The notes below the pieces were generated by a model, which was not told where the DNA came from, did not search any database, and saw only the letters and a program-made list of their open reading frames with translations. Below are positions 21,060-21,740 of a stretch of DNA of 21,740 nt, piece after piece; positions within the stretch are counted from its first letter, which is position 1, and the number at the start of each line of letters is the position of its first letter. The stretch covers positions 1 through 21,740 of the forward strand of contig CAYHBQ010000012.1 in the NCBI GenBank assembly GCA_964354995.1. The letters run 5' to 3'. Source of the DNA: JBBSZK01 sp964354995. Its GTDB lineage: Archaea > Nanobdellota > Nanobdellia > Pacearchaeales > GW2011-AR1. A program made the position numbers and the translations under genes.

Positions 21060-21181
21060 TGTACTGGTTTCCGACGGGATTCCCGAAGGTTCAAAAGAAC
21101 CGAGGGGACTAAGGATTGCAATCCTTAGGATGTTCAAATCCAAATGGCCCCGACGACCCTAACGCATTTTGACTAAAACTT
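21060..21181 (-). other. Hairpin-rich noncoding stretch, candidate small RNA
   Basis: Four local hairpins lie within 70 bp: CGGG-ATT-CCCG (21075-21085), GGTTC-AAAA-GAACC (21088-21101), a perfect 20-bp palindrome CTAAGGATTG/CAATCCTTAG (21109-21128) and GGAT-GTTCAA-ATCC (21128-21141). GGGG (21104-21107) and CCCC (21148-21151) can close the last two into a junction. A minus-strand TATA-like TATAAAA (21208-21202) predicts a start near 21179. The sequence contains TTCAAATCC like a tRNA T-arm, but no acceptor stem or 7-nt anticodon loop fits. It could be an independent RNA or structured upstream DNA of rpoH. Confidence 0.35.
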
Positions 21182-21215
21182 GGCGTATTATTAGGTACAA
21201 GTTTTATACAGATTC

Positions 21216-21249
21216 TCTAGACATAAGCGATTTATAAATATTGTCTAGA
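21216..21249. promoter_or_regulatory. Inverted repeat flanking a TATA-like box
   Basis: A perfect 8-bp inverted repeat (TCTAGACA at 21216-21223, TGTCTAGA at 21242-21249) encloses 18 bp that include TTTATAAATA (21231-21240). The TATA-like core can be read on either strand, and the arms are placed like an operator. No regulator is identified. Confidence 0.4.
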
Positions 21250-21282
21250 AGAATTGCAAAAATCAATCTGAGGTTGTTCTAC

Positions 21283-21740
21283 TTATGCTGTTTCAGGTCG
21301 GATATAAAAATAACCTTTGCAATTTTCAGAAACCCCAGACAAATCCCTCTTAAGAATTTTTTCAGAGTCAATACCTTTTCCACCAATCCATAAAGGCGAT
21401 TGATGACCTGAATTGAGGGGCAATCCATTGTAGTGGCTGTCTATTTCTAGTAATCTAGAAAGATTGCCTGGACCTTGAGCAAATCCTCGTGAACCTGCCC
21501 CATCTCTAATTTCTGCAGCAATAAGGGTAACGCAAGAGGGTTTTCCAAATTTACCTGTCGCAATGTCTACAAGGTGCTTACCATATTTAGTGCTAACCGA
21601 AACAATTCCTGGAGCGTATTTTATTCCTTCAGAAGCCGTCTTTGCATCCCCTTGATAAGCGGCTACTTCATGTAGTTGCGCATATAGTGTTGCTGAACCC
21701 TCGCGCCCTACAACAAAAACACGTCCTAATAGATCTTGAG
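21283..21740 (-). CDS. Alkyladenine DNA glycosylase (AAG/MPG)-like protein, C-terminal part
   Basis: An open frame entering from the right edge ends at TAA (21285-21283) and gives about 152 residues. It follows the AAG/MPG fold in order: LLGRVFVV, a HEVAAYQGD segment at the position of 'VETEAYxGxxD', KYAPG...KYGKHLVDIAT matching the 'MFGxPGxxYVYxxYGxxxCxNV' region, VTLIAAEI, GPGNLSRLLEI matching 'GPGKLTKALGI', and YNGLPL...PLWIGGKG. Family members remove alkylated or deaminated purines in base-excision repair. The catalytic glutamate (second E of ETEAY) is alanine here (EVAAY), and the following histidine motif is absent, so activity or substrate may differ. The N-terminus lies outside the window. 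It is convergent with nothing and lies upstream of rpoH on the same strand. Confidence 0.75.
   Translation of the reverse strand, partial: QDLLGRVFVVGREGSATLYAQLHEVAAYQGDAKTASEGIKYAPGIVSVSTKYGKHLVDIATGKFGKPSCVTLIAAEIRDGAGSRGFAQGPGNLSRLLEIDSHYNGLPLNSGHQSPLWIGGKGIDSEKILKRDLSGVSENCKGYFYIRPETA

Noticed and set aside
20931..21143. 70-residue minus-strand frame overlapping the start of rpoH
   Set aside because: It runs through the hairpin cluster and the rpoH promoter in another frame from rpoH, with a non-ATG start and no family pattern.
21070..21160. tRNA gene (tRNA-Cys-like anticodon TTGCAA and T-loop TTCAAAT)
   Set aside because: The putative anticodon loop is 6 or 8 nt, there is no variable region between the anticodon and T arms, the T stem does not pair (GGATG against CCAAA), and no acceptor stem exists on either strand.
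21398..21412. Adjacent TGATGA and CTGA resembling C/D box motifs
   Set aside because: The two boxes are adjacent with no guide space, and they lie inside the glycosylase-like coding sequence.
1..21740. CRISPR arrays, insertion sequences, integrases or attachment sites
   Set aside because: I saw no regularly spaced repeats, transposase motifs or tRNA-associated direct repeats; repeats here are single inverted pairs tied to promoters or terminators.

Overview
This window is the core transcription/translation locus of an archaeon, very probably a DPANN lineage of the Woesearchaeota/Pacearchaeota type. The evidence is the archaeal gene order rpoH-rpoB-rpoA-rpl30e-nusA-rps12-rps7-EF-2, an archaeal-type DnaG, EF-1A, TATA-box promoters about 26 nt from start codons, small compact proteins, and divergent or stripped-down versions of universal proteins. 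Lineage is inferred from sequence style only; no database was searched.

Layout, left to right. 1-1423: the edge of an unknown gene, a hairpin terminator and a secreted, membrane-anchored beta-rich surface protein. 1506-3349: a small ribbon-helix-helix (RHH) type protein behind a palindromic operator, an endonuclease IV-like TIM-barrel protein, and two unrecognised small proteins, with overlapping 3' ends. 3403-4560: dnaG behind a structured leader. 4827-5505: a 40-residue acidic protein and a sugar-phosphate transferase lacking its membrane anchor. 5518-6295: a helical repeat protein and a 44-residue very basic protein. 6303-6525: a strongly structured RNA of about 223 nt with its own TATA box, which I do not recognise. 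6588-9745: EF-1A, a conserved small protein coupled to a flavodoxin-fold oxidoreductase, a short protein, a second RHH-like protein and an unknown protein. 9777-20964: EF-2, a DUF378 membrane protein, S7, S12, NusA, L30e and the RNA polymerase subunits A (unsplit), B (unsplit) and H. 21040-21282: hairpin-rich noncoding DNA. 21283-21740: the C-terminal part of an alkyladenine DNA glycosylase-like protein entering from the right edge.

Almost every transcription unit has a TATA-like box centred 24-37 nt upstream of the start codon, so most lead genes look leaderless or nearly so. The ancestral polymerase/ribosomal operon appears to be divided into short units with their own TATA boxes: H-B-A, L30e-NusA, S12-S7, DUF378 and EF-2. 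The EF-2 and S12 promoters share a near-identical 23-bp block. DUF378 is the exception, with a full-strength Shine-Dalgarno sequence.

Most worth following up: the 6303-6525 RNA and the basic protein starting 7 nt after it; loss of zinc ligands in both large RNA polymerase subunits; unusual GTPase motifs in EF-2; the RHH operator; and the structured stretch upstream of rpoH.
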